From the NCBI GenBank assembly GCA_049644265.1, contig JBARRO010000258.1, forward strand, positions 1-56,504: 56,504 bases of DNA, given 5' to 3'. A program made the position numbers and the translations under genes. This DNA is from JBARRO01 sp049644265 (GTDB lineage: Bacteria > Bacteroidota > Ignavibacteria > UBA10030). The notes beneath the pieces were generated by a model. The model was given only the letters and a program-made list of their open reading frames with translations, had not been told where the DNA came from and made no database searches. Positions 1-9,022 of the stretch are shown piece after piece (positions within the stretch are counted from its first letter, which is position 1; each line of letters begins with the position of its first letter).

Positions 1-1
1 C

Positions 2-1051
2 GACGACCCATACGATCCGTGGAACTTCGATTACTATAATACTTTCATCAACCTGTTCGGTGGCTTGCCACAGGTGAGGCCAGCCATGAGGTTTGACGGC
101 GGGGAAGACCTGATGGCGCTGGTGAAAGATCGCTTGACCCTGGCACTTGATGCGCCAGAGGAGGAATCGGTTTCCGAAGAGAAGGTTCTTCTCGTTCTTG
201 CCGATCAACTAACGATAAGCAGAATGTATGGTGCCGCCATCGGTGTGTATGATAGCTTGATTACCCAGTACCCAAACAGCGATGAAGCCGAAACGGCATT
301 GCTCCGGATCCACTATGCAATGCTGAATTTCAACAAGATCCTGATAAAAGAAGGAAAGGCCACAAAAGACGGGCTCCAGTACTTTGCCGATATCCACTCT
401 CGCAGTATCGGAACTCGGCTGGAGAAAAGTTCGCTGGAGTTGGCAGCCATCAATGCGGAATTACAGAGGGATGATCGGACTGCCATCGATTACAATAATC
501 TGATCATGAATCAATGGCCGGGAACCGAAAGCGAAAAGCATGCCCTCGCATCATTATATGGGGTTTCTCAGAGAGTTGGAGACGCGGCAAACGCCAGTGT
601 AGCGCTCGCAGGTCTCCGCTCGAAATTCCCAGGCGATGCGGTCACTGCCTTAGTCTCGAACGTTGCCAGTGCATCGAAACTGTTCCAAGGTTCACTCAAA
701 GCATCTACCGGCTTTTCCTCACTTGGAAAGGCGGCCGGTCCGGCTCTCCAAACAAGTCAAAAGAAAGAGGATGGGGCTTCCATCCCTCACGAAACTGAGT
801 TGTTCCGGCCCTATCCGAATCCGTTCAATCCGTCCACCACAATCTCTTATGCTCTATCTGCACCAGGACACATAAGACTGGCGGTTTACGACGTTCTTGG
901 AAGACAGGTGATTGAGCTTCTGAATGAATATGAGACAGTAGGGACGAAATCAACGAAGTTCGATGGCTCCAGATTTCCATCGGGCATGTATTATGTTTCC
1001 CTGGAGGTCAGTGGGAGGAGGTTTGTGCAGCGGCTGCTGATGTTGAAGTAA
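2..1051 (+). CDS. T9SS-sorted secreted protein, C-terminal part (5' end outside window)
   Basis: The reading frame is open to the left edge, so the start lies outside the window; the TTG at 65 is only an internal codon. About 350 residues are visible. Residues corresponding to roughly 180-650 hold helical, TPR-like text (repeated patterns such as YGAAIGVYDSLITQYPNSDEAE). The last 90 residues form a type IX secretion C-terminal sorting domain: a PYPNPFNPSTTISY start, YDVLGRQV in the middle and a GMYYVSLEV...RLLMLK end. Family knowledge: such domains direct export by the Por/T9SS system and are cleaved or anchored at the surface. The main functional domain is not visible. Ends 1 bp before the next gene. 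Confidence 0.85.
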   Translation, partial: DDPYDPWNFDYYNTFINLFGGLPQVRPAMRFDGGEDLMALVKDRLTLALDAPEEESVSEEKVLLVLADQLTISRMYGAAIGVYDSLITQYPNSDEAETALLRIHYAMLNFNKILIKEGKATKDGLQYFADIHSRSIGTRLEKSSLELAAINAELQRDDRTAIDYNNLIMNQWPGTESEKHALASLYGVSQRVGDAANASVALAGLRSKFPGDAVTALVSNVASASKLFQGSLKASTGFSSLGKAAGPALQTSQKKEDGASIPHETELFRPYPNPFNPSTTISYALSAPGHIRLAVYDVLGRQVIELLNEYETVGTKSTKFDGSRFPSGMYYVSLEVSGRRFVQRLLMLK

Positions 1052-1052
1052 T

Positions 1053-1724
1053 GTGACCCTCAAATACCGTTGTCGCTCCTCGAAAAAGGAAGCACGGCTG
1101 GTGTTCGCACTGGCTGTGCTCCTCCTTTCCTCCATCGGCCAGGCCCAAACGAACGAGCATCAGGCCCTGCGGGTACTGCGTTCCAACTGCGAGAACATCA
1201 AGAACGCCGCGATATTGTTCAATGTCCATCCTCGCGTCGTTGCGAGTGTCATTTTCGTGGAGCATCTCATGAATGTGACCTGGGTGGACAGGAAACTTGA
1301 TGTTACCTTTGCCCGCTACGGTTTCAACACCTCAATCGGTCTCGGGCAAGTCAAAGTCGAGACCGCAGAGTGGATTCAACGGGAACTGCGAGATTCGACA
1401 AGCCGTTACTTCCTCGGGTGTTCCGCAGATACGATCTTTCCCCTCACAGCTTCAAAACCAGATCTCATCAATCGATTATCTGATTCGGCGTGGAATGCGC
1501 GGTATGTTGCTGCGAATCTTGCAATGATCAGCAAGAGATGGACCGACGCAGGAGCTCCTTTATCGGGAAGGTTGAATGTTCTAGCTACGCTCTATTCAGT
1601 CGGCGTGGTAAGATCTGGGTTGGAAAAAAAGAAACCTCACCCAAATCCTCTGGCGAATCAGTTCGGGAGGCTTGCGGAGCAGTTCTTTGGTTCCGATATC
1701 ATGATCGAGTACTTTCCTCGCTGA
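1053..1724 (+). CDS. exported lysozyme-like (transglycosylase-fold) protein
   Basis: 223 residues, GTG start placed directly after the previous stop, so probably co-transcribed with it. Residues 14-32 form a hydrophobic Sec signal ending in QAQ. The mature part has the layout of lysozyme-like domains: helical VHPRVVASVIFVEH near residue 65, with a Glu in the position expected for a catalytic acid, followed by GFNTSIGLGQVKVETAEWI, which resembles the SxGxxQ segment of soluble lytic transglycosylases. Inference: a periplasmic peptidoglycan-acting or peptidoglycan-binding protein. The family match is by motif only; a non-catalytic lysozyme-fold protein is also possible. Confidence 0.6.
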   Translation: MTLKYRCRSSKKEARLVFALAVLLLSSIGQAQTNEHQALRVLRSNCENIKNAAILFNVHPRVVASVIFVEHLMNVTWVDRKLDVTFARYGFNTSIGLGQVKVETAEWIQRELRDSTSRYFLGCSADTIFPLTASKPDLINRLSDSAWNARYVAANLAMISKRWTDAGAPLSGRLNVLATLYSVGVVRSGLEKKKPHPNPLANQFGRLAEQFFGSDIMIEYFPR

Positions 1725-1912
1725 ATACTGCATTTGCCCCCATCCTCCTCTCAACTTCGGGAACTTATCTCATTCTCTGGAATCCCCTAAGCTAATCGAC
1801 CTCCAATCCACGCTCCATCCAGCAATTGTGGGCTGAACATCAGGCCCTTCTGACGTCACGGGGCGGTACGCAAATTGTTTAATACCCCACAACCATTTTC
1901 TCTAAACTGAGA

Positions 1913-2800
1913 ATGTACCACTCCATCGTCCTCGTTAAGCAGGTCCCGGACACCGCGAACATCACGGGCAATGTGATGAAGGAGGACGGCACGGTCAATC
2001 GCAATAAGTTGCCCGCCGTCCTGAATCCCGAAGATCGCGTCGCTCTCGAAGTCGCGCTCCAGTTGAAAGATCGTTTCGGCGGAACTGTCACAGCCATTAC
2101 GATGGGACCTCCGCGTGCGTCCGATATTCTCCGTGAATGTCTCTTCATGGGTGCGGATAGCGCCGTGCTTATCAGCGACAGAAAGTTTGCCGGGGCCGAT
2201 ACATTGGCAACATCGTACGTTCTCAGCGAAGCAATCAAGAAGACGGGAAATTTCGACTTCATCTTCGGAGGTCGCCAGGCCATCGACGGCGATACGGCGC
2301 AGGTTGGTCCTCAGACAGCTGAGAAACTCGGAATCCCGCAAATCACCTACACGGCGGAGATTCTTTCGGTCGAAGGTGGCACCGTGACCATCAAACGAAA
2401 GATCGACGGGGGATTCGAAACGGTCAGGTGCACTCTCCCTGTTCTCCTCACGGTCATCAAAGAAGCGGGAGAACCGAGACCGTTCCGGGCAAAGCGCATC
2501 ATGGCATTCAAAGGCGCCAAATCCCTCCTCGAACTCGAACAAATGGCCGAAGGAAATTCCCTCCTCTACATTGACAAGCTTGTCGACGAATACAAATCCC
2601 GATCCCTTTTTATCTCCACGCTCACCATGGATGACCTTCAGCTGAGTCCGGAACGCTGCGGTGTGCAGGGTTCGCCGACGAAAGTCTACAAAGTGGAATC
2701 CGTTGTGCTTGCCAACGGCGGACAAATGAATGTCGAGCCGACAAAAGACGGTATCGCTGGACTCGTAGACCGATTGTTTGAAGACCATATCTTCGGATGA
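1913..2800 (+). CDS. etfB: electron transfer flavoprotein beta subunit
   Basis: 295 residues. N-terminal VLVKQVPDT, the NPEDRVALEVALQLKD segment and the AMP-binding signature GRQAIDGDTAQVGP near residues 119-133 are diagnostic of EtfB/FixA. With EtfA it carries electrons from acyl-CoA dehydrogenases to the membrane quinone pool. It is slightly longer than the usual 250-260 residues because of a C-terminal extension. First gene of a tight etfB-etfA-acd operon: 4 bp to etfA, then 10 bp to the dehydrogenase. No strong ribosome binding site is visible upstream. Confidence 0.95.
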   Translation: MYHSIVLVKQVPDTANITGNVMKEDGTVNRNKLPAVLNPEDRVALEVALQLKDRFGGTVTAITMGPPRASDILRECLFMGADSAVLISDRKFAGADTLATSYVLSEAIKKTGNFDFIFGGRQAIDGDTAQVGPQTAEKLGIPQITYTAEILSVEGGTVTIKRKIDGGFETVRCTLPVLLTVIKEAGEPRPFRAKRIMAFKGAKSLLELEQMAEGNSLLYIDKLVDEYKSRSLFISTLTMDDLQLSPERCGVQGSPTKVYKVESVVLANGGQMNVEPTKDGIAGLVDRLFEDHIFG

Positions 2801-2804
2801 TTTT

Positions 2805-3824
2805 ATGAGCTTTCTCTCAAATGACGTCTGGGTGTTTGTCGAGCAGCGACTCAGCCGCCCGGCCGATGTGAGCTTCGAGCTTCTTTCGAAGGCAAGGAAA
2901 CTTGCCGATACCATGGGCGGCACGGTAAAGTCAATTCTGATCGGCTCGAACCTGAAAGACCTTGCAACAGAAACATTCTGCTACGGTGCAGACGAAGCGC
3001 TCGTCGTGGACAGCCCGGGCCTCAGACAATACCGGACGATGCCGTACGCCAGAATTCTTACCGAACTCGTCCGCGAACGCCAACCCCGCATCGTCCTGTT
3101 CGGAGCGACGGTTATCGGGCGTGATCTTGCACCGCGTGTTGCGTCGGCAACGAGGAGCGGATTAACAGCGGATTGTACCGACCTCAAAATTGCTGACATC
3201 AGCTATCTCCGACAAGATTACAGGAACATCCTGCTTCAAATTCGTCCTGCGTTCGGCGGAAACATCATTGCCACGATTATCACTCCGGAAAACCCGATTC
3301 AGATGGCTACGGTACGCGAAGGCGTCATGGAAATGCACCGGATCGAGGGTCGTCGGGAAGGGAAGGTCACTGCGATTCCCTATGCGCACAGCGATATCGA
3401 CGATGTTCTGACGATCATCGAACAGCACCTTGAGGAGAGCAAGGTCAATCTCAAGGGGTCCCCGATTATTGTTGCAGGTGGATATGGATTGTTGAATCGG
3501 GAAAATTTCAAGCTCATCCACGACCTTGCGCACACACTCGGCGGCGAGGTCGCAGGAAGTCGCGCTGCGGTCGATGCGGGATTTGTTCCCCCGGAACGCC
3601 AGGTGGGACAGACAGGAGTCACCGTGCGGCCGAAACTCTATATCGCGGCCGGTATTTCAGGCGCAATCCAGCACCGGGCCGGCATGCAAGAGTCGAAGAA
3701 AATTGTCGCCATCAACACAGATCCCGACGCCCCCATTTTCGGAATCAGTCACTACGGAATTGTCGGCGACGCAATGGAAGTGATCCCGCGATTCATCGAT
3801 GCGTTTAAGCACAAACTGAAGTAG
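2805..3824 (+). CDS. etfA: electron transfer flavoprotein alpha subunit
   Basis: 339 residues from the ATG 4 bp after etfB; an in-frame TTG at 2778 would overlap etfB by 23 bp and is less likely. N-terminal Rossmann-like domain with DVSFELLSKARKLAD. The C-terminal FAD-binding domain (about residues 220-330) has GGYGL, AVDAGFVPPERQVGQTG, LYIAAGISGAIQH and INTDPDAPIF, all typical of EtfA. Forms the FAD-containing heterodimer with EtfB. The direct link to an acyl-CoA dehydrogenase gene points to fatty-acid or branched-chain acyl-CoA oxidation as its source of electrons. Confidence 0.95.
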   Translation: MSFLSNDVWVFVEQRLSRPADVSFELLSKARKLADTMGGTVKSILIGSNLKDLATETFCYGADEALVVDSPGLRQYRTMPYARILTELVRERQPRIVLFGATVIGRDLAPRVASATRSGLTADCTDLKIADISYLRQDYRNILLQIRPAFGGNIIATIITPENPIQMATVREGVMEMHRIEGRREGKVTAIPYAHSDIDDVLTIIEQHLEESKVNLKGSPIIVAGGYGLLNRENFKLIHDLAHTLGGEVAGSRAAVDAGFVPPERQVGQTGVTVRPKLYIAAGISGAIQHRAGMQESKKIVAINTDPDAPIFGISHYGIVGDAMEVIPRFIDAFKHKLK

Positions 3825-3834
3825 ACGGTCCAAA

Positions 3835-5553
3835 ATGGCCAATTTCTTCCAGGATAATCCCGACCTTCTCTTCCAATTCAAGAAATTTGATTTGAACGAT
3901 GTCGTCGCCGCCGCGGAGGATGACTATGAGCAGTCGAAGGAGTACAACGACGCTCCGGTGAACTATGAAGACGCCATGACCAACTACCAGAAAGTTCTGG
4001 AGATGGTCGGAGACCTGGCCGCAAACCATATCGCACCGAGAGCGCCGGCGGTTGATCACGACGGAGTCTCGATCAAGGACGGGAAAGTCTCCTACGCAAT
4101 CGGGACGCAGAAAAACCTCAAGGAGCTTAGCCAGGCAGATCTGATGGGGATGATCCTTCCGCGCAAATACGGCGGTTTGAACTTTCCGTTCACGGTCTAC
4201 ATGATGGCCGTGGAGATCGTCGCCCGGGCTGATGCATCGCTGATGAACCTGTTCGGGTTGCAGGATATCGGCGACACGATCCGCAAGTTCGGAAACGAAG
4301 AGCAGCGGCAGGAATTTCTGCCCAGATTCTGCACGGGGGAATACACGGGGGCGATGGCGCTCACGGAGCCGGATGCCGGCTCGGATCTCCAGGCGGTCAA
4401 ACTCCACGCTCATCAAAACGGAGATGGAAAGTGGTACCTTCGCGGCGTCAAGCGGTTCATTACGAATGGAAACGGCGAAGTGCTCCTGGTCCTCGCACGA
4501 TCGGAAGCGGGATCGAAAGACGCCAGAGGGCTCAGCCTCTTTGCTTGTCACGGCAGCGACGGGGTAAAAGTCCGGCGCATTGAAAACAAGCTTGGCATTC
4601 ACGGGTCCCCGACCTGCGAACTGCAGTTCAACGACACACCCGCGCAGCTTATCGGAACGAGAAGGTTTGGACTCGTCAAATACGTTTTTGATCTAATGTA
4701 CCGTGCCCGGATGGGAGTCTCCGCCCAGGCGCTCGGGATATCCCAGGCGGCATATGAAGAAGCGCTTCAGTACGCGCGGGACCGGTCGCAATTCGGCAAA
4801 CCCATTGTGTCTATTCCCGTGGTTCTCAACATGTTGATCGAAATGCGCGTTACGCTTGAGGCAAATCGATCGCTGTTCTACAGTTCGGCGATGTGTGTGG
4901 ACCGGAAGGAAAAGCTCGAGGAACTCATCGAGAAGCTGAAGACCCGGGGAAAACCATTCGCGGAACAAGCTGCCGCCCAGAAGCAGGCCACGAAGCTTGC
5001 CAACCTGCTCACACCGATGACGAAGTACATTCTGAGCGAAAGTGCCAACCGCATCACCTACGATGCCCTGCAAATCCACGGCGGGACGGGATATATGAAG
5101 GAATTCCGCGTGGAGCGACTAGTCAGGGATGCCCGCATTACCAACATCTACGAAGGCACGTCACAGCTCCAAATCGTAGCCGCCGCCGGACAGGTGATGA
5201 ACGACATTCTGCATGAATACTTCGACGAGAAGGAACGAAAAGAATATCGGCCGGGCCTGGGTAAACTCACCACCGCCATGAAGGAAATTCGCGAACTATT
5301 CCAAAGCTCTCTTGCGACAGTTCTCGGGAAAAAAGACACGGGGTTTCACGACACGGCATCGAAAGATTTGGTCGAGCTTTATTCCTATCTCTACATTGGA
5401 TACCTCTTGCTGGATGAAGCTGAAATCGACTCGCGAAAAATCTTTATCGCGCACCGGTACATCCAGGATTCTCTTGCGAAAGCAAAGAGGAACGCGGAAA
5501 ACATCAGCAGCGAATTGTATACGGACCTTCTCCACGCGGACAAAATTCTTTAG
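3835..5553 (+). CDS. acyl-CoA dehydrogenase (long form with C-terminal extension)
   Basis: 572 residues. Contains the ACAD signatures ALTEPDAGSDL (about 174-184) and the IYEGTSQLQIVAAAG segment (about 437), where the Glu of YEGT is the usual catalytic base. RDRSQFGKPI and QIHGGTGYMKEF are also typical. It is longer than the usual 380-390 residues: there is an N-terminal addition of about 60 residues and a helical C-terminal tail of about 120. Substrate chain length cannot be read. Downstream of etfBA in the same operon, so ETF is the likely electron acceptor. A repeat-bearing intergenic region follows the stop. Confidence 0.93.
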   Translation: MANFFQDNPDLLFQFKKFDLNDVVAAAEDDYEQSKEYNDAPVNYEDAMTNYQKVLEMVGDLAANHIAPRAPAVDHDGVSIKDGKVSYAIGTQKNLKELSQADLMGMILPRKYGGLNFPFTVYMMAVEIVARADASLMNLFGLQDIGDTIRKFGNEEQRQEFLPRFCTGEYTGAMALTEPDAGSDLQAVKLHAHQNGDGKWYLRGVKRFITNGNGEVLLVLARSEAGSKDARGLSLFACHGSDGVKVRRIENKLGIHGSPTCELQFNDTPAQLIGTRRFGLVKYVFDLMYRARMGVSAQALGISQAAYEEALQYARDRSQFGKPIVSIPVVLNMLIEMRVTLEANRSLFYSSAMCVDRKEKLEELIEKLKTRGKPFAEQAAAQKQATKLANLLTPMTKYILSESANRITYDALQIHGGTGYMKEFRVERLVRDARITNIYEGTSQLQIVAAAGQVMNDILHEYFDEKERKEYRPGLGKLTTAMKEIRELFQSSLATVLGKKDTGFHDTASKDLVELYSYLYIGYLLLDEAEIDSRKIFIAHRYIQDSLAKAKRNAENISSELYTDLLHADKIL

Positions 5554-5562
5554 GAAAAGAAT

Positions 5563-5657
5563 AACCGCAAAGGACGCAGAGGAGACGCGAAGATCGCAAA
5601 GGTAATGTCATATTCTTTATGAATTGTAGTGTTTTTTTCTTTGCGTTCTTTGCGGTT
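5563..5657. repeat. inverted pair of AACCGCAAAG(G/A)ACGCA repeats
   Basis: Position 5563-5578 reads AACCGCAAAGGACGCA and 5641-5657 is the reverse complement of AACCGCAAAGAACGCAA. The two copies face each other across about 60 bp between the acyl-CoA dehydrogenase and the small gene at 5717. Related TTTGCG text recurs at 37400-37500. This is an intergenic repeat of unknown role; transcribed, it could fold into a long hairpin. Confidence 0.7.
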
Positions 5658-5716
5658 AAAAACTACGGAACAAGCGCTCAAGCACGGAATCAACATCTAT
5701 TTTCAGGAGACAAAAC

Positions 5717-5914
5717 ATGTACTACTACCGTATCTATGACGACAAGGAAGTTCTGAACTTCTTTAAGAGCGCTCTTGATTGTAAGAGAATTGATGAGCTC
5801 AAGAAGGAGTTTGAAAAAGACCGGCGAACGTTCACGAATGAGGAGTTTGTGAATTTCTTGAGGAAAAAAGACAAAGAGGCCGAAATTATCACTATAACGG
5901 AAGTCGATTACTGA
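5717..5914 (+). CDS. small acidic/basic hypothetical protein, 65 aa
   Basis: Short protein starting MYYYRIYDDKEVLNFF, preceded by a good ribosome binding site (caggagacaaaac then ATG). Highly charged, rich in Lys and Glu, with predicted helices (KRIDELKKEFEKDRR, EEFVNFLRKKDKEAE) and no signal peptide, Cys or known motif. No family recognised. It stands alone between repeat DNA and an exported-protein gene on the same strand. Confidence 0.65.
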   Translation: MYYYRIYDDKEVLNFFKSALDCKRIDELKKEFEKDRRTFTNEEFVNFLRKKDKEAEIITITEVDY

Positions 5915-6002
5915 CTTTCGCTCAACTCCCCGATTAGTCGCATAGTGACGGTTTCACGGTTTACGAGGTAGCCTTTCGGTACAATTTCTGAACAGGCACC
6001 GC

Positions 6003-6725
6003 ATGCTCAATCTCCCCAAATCCCTTCTCGCAGCCCTCCTGCTCGATACTATTGCTTTTCCCGTTTACGCGGACGACCATGTTGTTGTCCAACGCGCAAG
6101 GTCGGGAATGGGCATCCGTTTCCCGCAAACGGTAACGGAAGTCTGGATCAGCGATTCTGCCACGTGCGTGAATGCAGGAAGATTCGTCACGATTGAACGG
6201 TACGACCTGCGGAAGCGCTGGAGGCTCGCACCTCAGAAGAAACAATACTTTGAGGAACCCCTGGTTTCGTCGAAAAAAAAGAACGTTGAGATCGACACTT
6301 CCATCCAACGCAAAGGATGGGAGTACGAGCCAGCGTACGAATGGCTCGTCACCGAGAGCCAACGTCAGGACGTTGTCAATGGATTCCACTGCAGTCTCAT
6401 GATTGTGGATGGGGATGCAGATTACTCAACGGATTCATTGGAAATCTGGCTCACGGACGAAGTGCCGATCGACATCAAGCGATTTAACGAGCGTATGGTT
6501 TCGGCCAGCGTGTATTTTGACTGGAGAAAGGTTGTTCCAGCCGGCCCTTCCCTGAAGAAGAGCTTCATCATGAAGTGTCTCGACAAACAAATCCCTCCGA
6601 TAGGCGCGGAAATGATTTCCGAAAGTCAGGTCAAAACGGTTGAGAACGGAACTCCTCCTTCGAACATCTATGAGATTCCGGAGGGCTTCCAAAAAGTCGG
6701 CTCCTCTGAAGAATTGATGAGATAG
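6003..6725 (+). CDS. exported protein of unknown function
   Basis: 240 residues with an N-terminal signal (LPKSLLAALLLDTIAFPVYA) and a soluble mature part. The text EVWISDSATCVNAGRFVTIERYDLRKRWRL and later LEIWLTDEVPIDIKRFNER is reminiscent of small periplasmic proteins that carry a two-sheet lipoprotein-carrier-like fold (DUF4412-type), but this is only a resemblance. The next gene, 12 bp away, is also exported and carries an HExxH motif, so the two may act together at the cell envelope. Confidence 0.6.
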   Translation: MLNLPKSLLAALLLDTIAFPVYADDHVVVQRARSGMGIRFPQTVTEVWISDSATCVNAGRFVTIERYDLRKRWRLAPQKKQYFEEPLVSSKKKNVEIDTSIQRKGWEYEPAYEWLVTESQRQDVVNGFHCSLMIVDGDADYSTDSLEIWLTDEVPIDIKRFNERMVSASVYFDWRKVVPAGPSLKKSFIMKCLDKQIPPIGAEMISESQVKTVENGTPPSNIYEIPEGFQKVGSSEELMR

Positions 6726-6737
6726 AATGAGAAGGCG

Positions 6738-8294
6738 ATGAATACGTCGAAGTTTATCAAGGTTCTCCCGGTTCTCTGGATTCTTGCACAATCCCTGTTC
6801 GCACAGGATTCTCTTCCTGACTGTATCAGAATTGAGCTTGGACGGTTGCAGGAGACATGGAATGTTCTCGATCAGGTCTCGACGAAGGTTTGGCCCGGAT
6901 GGACCAACTACACGGATCCGCCATTTTTGTTCGCCTTTCCGAACGGGGTTCAGTTACTCGTCGGGCATCCGCAACCGCCCGAAGGTTTTTCCCTGGTAAC
7001 GGGAGTGGAGATTCGGGGAAAGAAGGTGTACCTGGACCGCCGCAAGGAAGTACCGCTCCCAATGTCGCTGCCGCTCTTCGGTGGTGGAGGCCCGGTGCCG
7101 TTCGGGATGAGCCAGGGGAAAAATGTCACCGTGGTAAGAATTGGGCTCAGCTCACCGCGCTGGAAGGCGGGAGAAATCGACGAAAAGGCACGAGCCCGGC
7201 ACTTCTCACTGGGAAGCGAAAACCAGATTCTGCTTTATGCTCACGAATTGTTCCATTGCTTTCAGGCATCCGTTTACAGGTCGAAGTATGGTAACCTCCG
7301 TTTCAATACGGATGAAAACTATGCAGCATACGCTGAAGTTGAGGGGCTCGCTCTGGAGCGTTCATACGCTGAACAGGATGACGAACTCGCAAAGGAGTAC
7401 TTGAAAGATTTTCTCGGGGCGAGAGAGCTCAAACGGCGAAGCATGAATGAAACGGAACGGCTCCAGGAGTCGGAAGAGGATGTCAATGAAGGCACGGCAA
7501 CGTACGCAGAATTCATGACCCTCAGGCAGCTTGAAAAAGGATACCAGCCCCTCCTCGCAGAGAAGGACGACCCGTATTTCTACGGGTTTGATTCCATCGA
7601 TTCGTTGATCGATCGCAGGCTTACCATGCTTCGGTCTTCGCGAACTGAGAGCCTGGAAAGCCGTGGAAAGAGCTATCCGTTCGGGTGCTTTCAGGCGGTG
7701 CTCCTCAGTCGATTGTTCCGCGGATGGCGGGAAGGATTTTTTCAAAAAGGTTTGGGCCTCGACCGGGTGATGGATTCCCTGCTGACCCTCTCACCCCAAG
7801 AGCGAACACGGATCAATGGTCGGCTGAACGGCCGTTATGGAGTGGACACGATTTATGCAAAGCACGCCCGGATTGTCGGAGAAAGAAACCAGGCCTTCGA
7901 CATGGTCAGTAAACGGAAGGGATTAACGTTCGTCGTAAATTTCAAGAACACGGGCGAATTTCCGGTCGTCGAGTCGACCCAGACTTCATACAGGATTGGA
8001 TTGATCAATATCTATCCCCGAGGGATCAAGAAGATCAGGATTGCAGACGTTGTGTTTGAAGGAGAAGATACTCCAATGGTGACCGATCAGATCTATTTCG
8101 TCAAGTGGATTGACACGCAGGCGAACGGATCGAGGGGCAGTTATCAGATTGAAGGCACTCGGGAGGGAACGACGAACATCTATCAGAATGCGGTAGTCAA
8201 AACGTCCGGATTCCGGTTGGTTGCACCAAGACTGGAGATCAAAGAGCGTAAGAACCGAGTGAAACTCACGGTCCTGGGCAAGGTCAAAATGTGA
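6738..8294 (+). CDS. exported HExxH-containing protein, putative metallopeptidase
   Basis: 518 residues with a Sec signal (FIKVLPVLWILAQSLFAQ). Near residue 169 is YAHELFHCFQ, an HExxH zinc site in a helical context. About 25 residues further on, NYAAYAEVEGLALE could supply a third ligand Glu as in gluzincins, and DVNEGTATYAEFMTL repeats the E-x-x-A-x-Y pattern seen in such proteins. The C-terminal 130 residues look beta-rich. Family not recognised. Probably an envelope or secreted protease, co-transcribed with the exported gene upstream. Whether the site is catalytic is inference. Confidence 0.65.
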   Translation: MNTSKFIKVLPVLWILAQSLFAQDSLPDCIRIELGRLQETWNVLDQVSTKVWPGWTNYTDPPFLFAFPNGVQLLVGHPQPPEGFSLVTGVEIRGKKVYLDRRKEVPLPMSLPLFGGGGPVPFGMSQGKNVTVVRIGLSSPRWKAGEIDEKARARHFSLGSENQILLYAHELFHCFQASVYRSKYGNLRFNTDENYAAYAEVEGLALERSYAEQDDELAKEYLKDFLGARELKRRSMNETERLQESEEDVNEGTATYAEFMTLRQLEKGYQPLLAEKDDPYFYGFDSIDSLIDRRLTMLRSSRTESLESRGKSYPFGCFQAVLLSRLFRGWREGFFQKGLGLDRVMDSLLTLSPQERTRINGRLNGRYGVDTIYAKHARIVGERNQAFDMVSKRKGLTFVVNFKNTGEFPVVESTQTSYRIGLINIYPRGIKKIRIADVVFEGEDTPMVTDQIYFVKWIDTQANGSRGSYQIEGTREGTTNIYQNAVVKTSGFRLVAPRLEIKERKNRVKLTVLGKVKM

Positions 8295-8351
8295 CAGTTT
8301 AAACGATTCATAAGCACACCGAGTTTTTGTATTGACAGGAAGAAGGGATCC

Positions 8352-8852
8352 ATGAAAACCATCAAGAAAATCCTTGTCCCCACGGATTTCTCTGAACTTT
8401 CCCTGGCCTCGATTGATTTCGCAAAGTCCCTGGCGTCAACATATGGCGCAAGAATTTGCCTTATGCATGTCGTCGACGATGTCCCCGTTCTGGCCTACCA
8501 CACAATCGACCTGACGACAAATTACAGGATGGACGACGCTCTGAAAGGCGCCGAACACGAGTTGCAGCGTTTTGCGGTTGACCTGCTCGGAGATTTCACG
8601 GGTACGGAAATCGTTTCAAGGCGCGGAAATCCGTATTACGAGATTGTGAAGCTTGCCGAGGAGGGAAGCTTCGACCTGATTGTGATGGCGACGCACGGAA
8701 GGACCGGACTAGTGCACGTTGTGATGGGGAGTGTGACAGAGAAAGTCGTCCAGCATTCGGGCATTCCCGTTCTCACGGTCAAACCGGTGCCGATGCGGAA
8801 GGCGATCGAACACCACGAGAATGAAATAAGGGATTCCTCTCTGACAAACTAG
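8352..8852 (+). CDS. universal stress protein UspA family
   Basis: 166 residues with the full Usp layout: KKILVPTDFSELSLASIDFAKSLA at the N-terminus, LMHVVDD on strand 2, and the nucleotide-binding loop MATHGRTGL...MGSVTEKVVQ near residues 115-135, then VLTVKP. ATP-binding type by the HGRTG-x6-GS pattern, although the first Gly of the classical G-x2-G-x9-GS motif is Ala. Single gene, followed by a repeat and a two-way terminator. A second Usp lies at 37522. Confidence 0.9.
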   Translation: MKTIKKILVPTDFSELSLASIDFAKSLASTYGARICLMHVVDDVPVLAYHTIDLTTNYRMDDALKGAEHELQRFAVDLLGDFTGTEIVSRRGNPYYEIVKLAEEGSFDLIVMATHGRTGLVHVVMGSVTEKVVQHSGIPVLTVKPVPMRKAIEHHENEIRDSSLTN

Positions 8853-8860
8853 ATCTTTGA

Positions 8861-8890
8861 ACCACGAAGGACACTAAGAACACCAAGGGG
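8861..8890 (+). repeat. ACCACGAAGGACACTAAG intergenic repeat
   Basis: This copy matches the reverse strand at 43703-43735 in 25 of 27 positions, and a third diverged copy lies at 43806-43835. All sit in intergenic DNA. Role unknown. The same gap also carries a short CTGAATTCTG-type tandem at about 8925-8958. Confidence 0.7.
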
Positions 8891-8970
8891 TTTTCGCTGG
8901 TTCGAAGGTCAAACCGGTTTACAAATTCTGACTCCTGAATTCTGTATTCTGACTTCCGTCTTTAAAAACA

Positions 8971-9000
8971 AAACCCCGCTGATTTACACCAGCGGGGTTT
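8971..9000. terminator. two-way rho-independent terminator
   Basis: AAACCCCGCTG and CAGCGGGGTTT form a perfect 11 bp stem around an 8 nt loop, with A-rich DNA before it and a T-run after it. It lies between the convergent usp (+) and csp (-) genes and can serve both. Confidence 0.9.
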
Positions 9001-9022
9001 CTTTTGAAGGTTCAATCTTCGT

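Noticed and set aside
1856..2923. Long minus-strand frame opposite etfB
   Set aside because: It is the antisense shadow of a well-supported gene, rich in Arg and Cys and without any motif.
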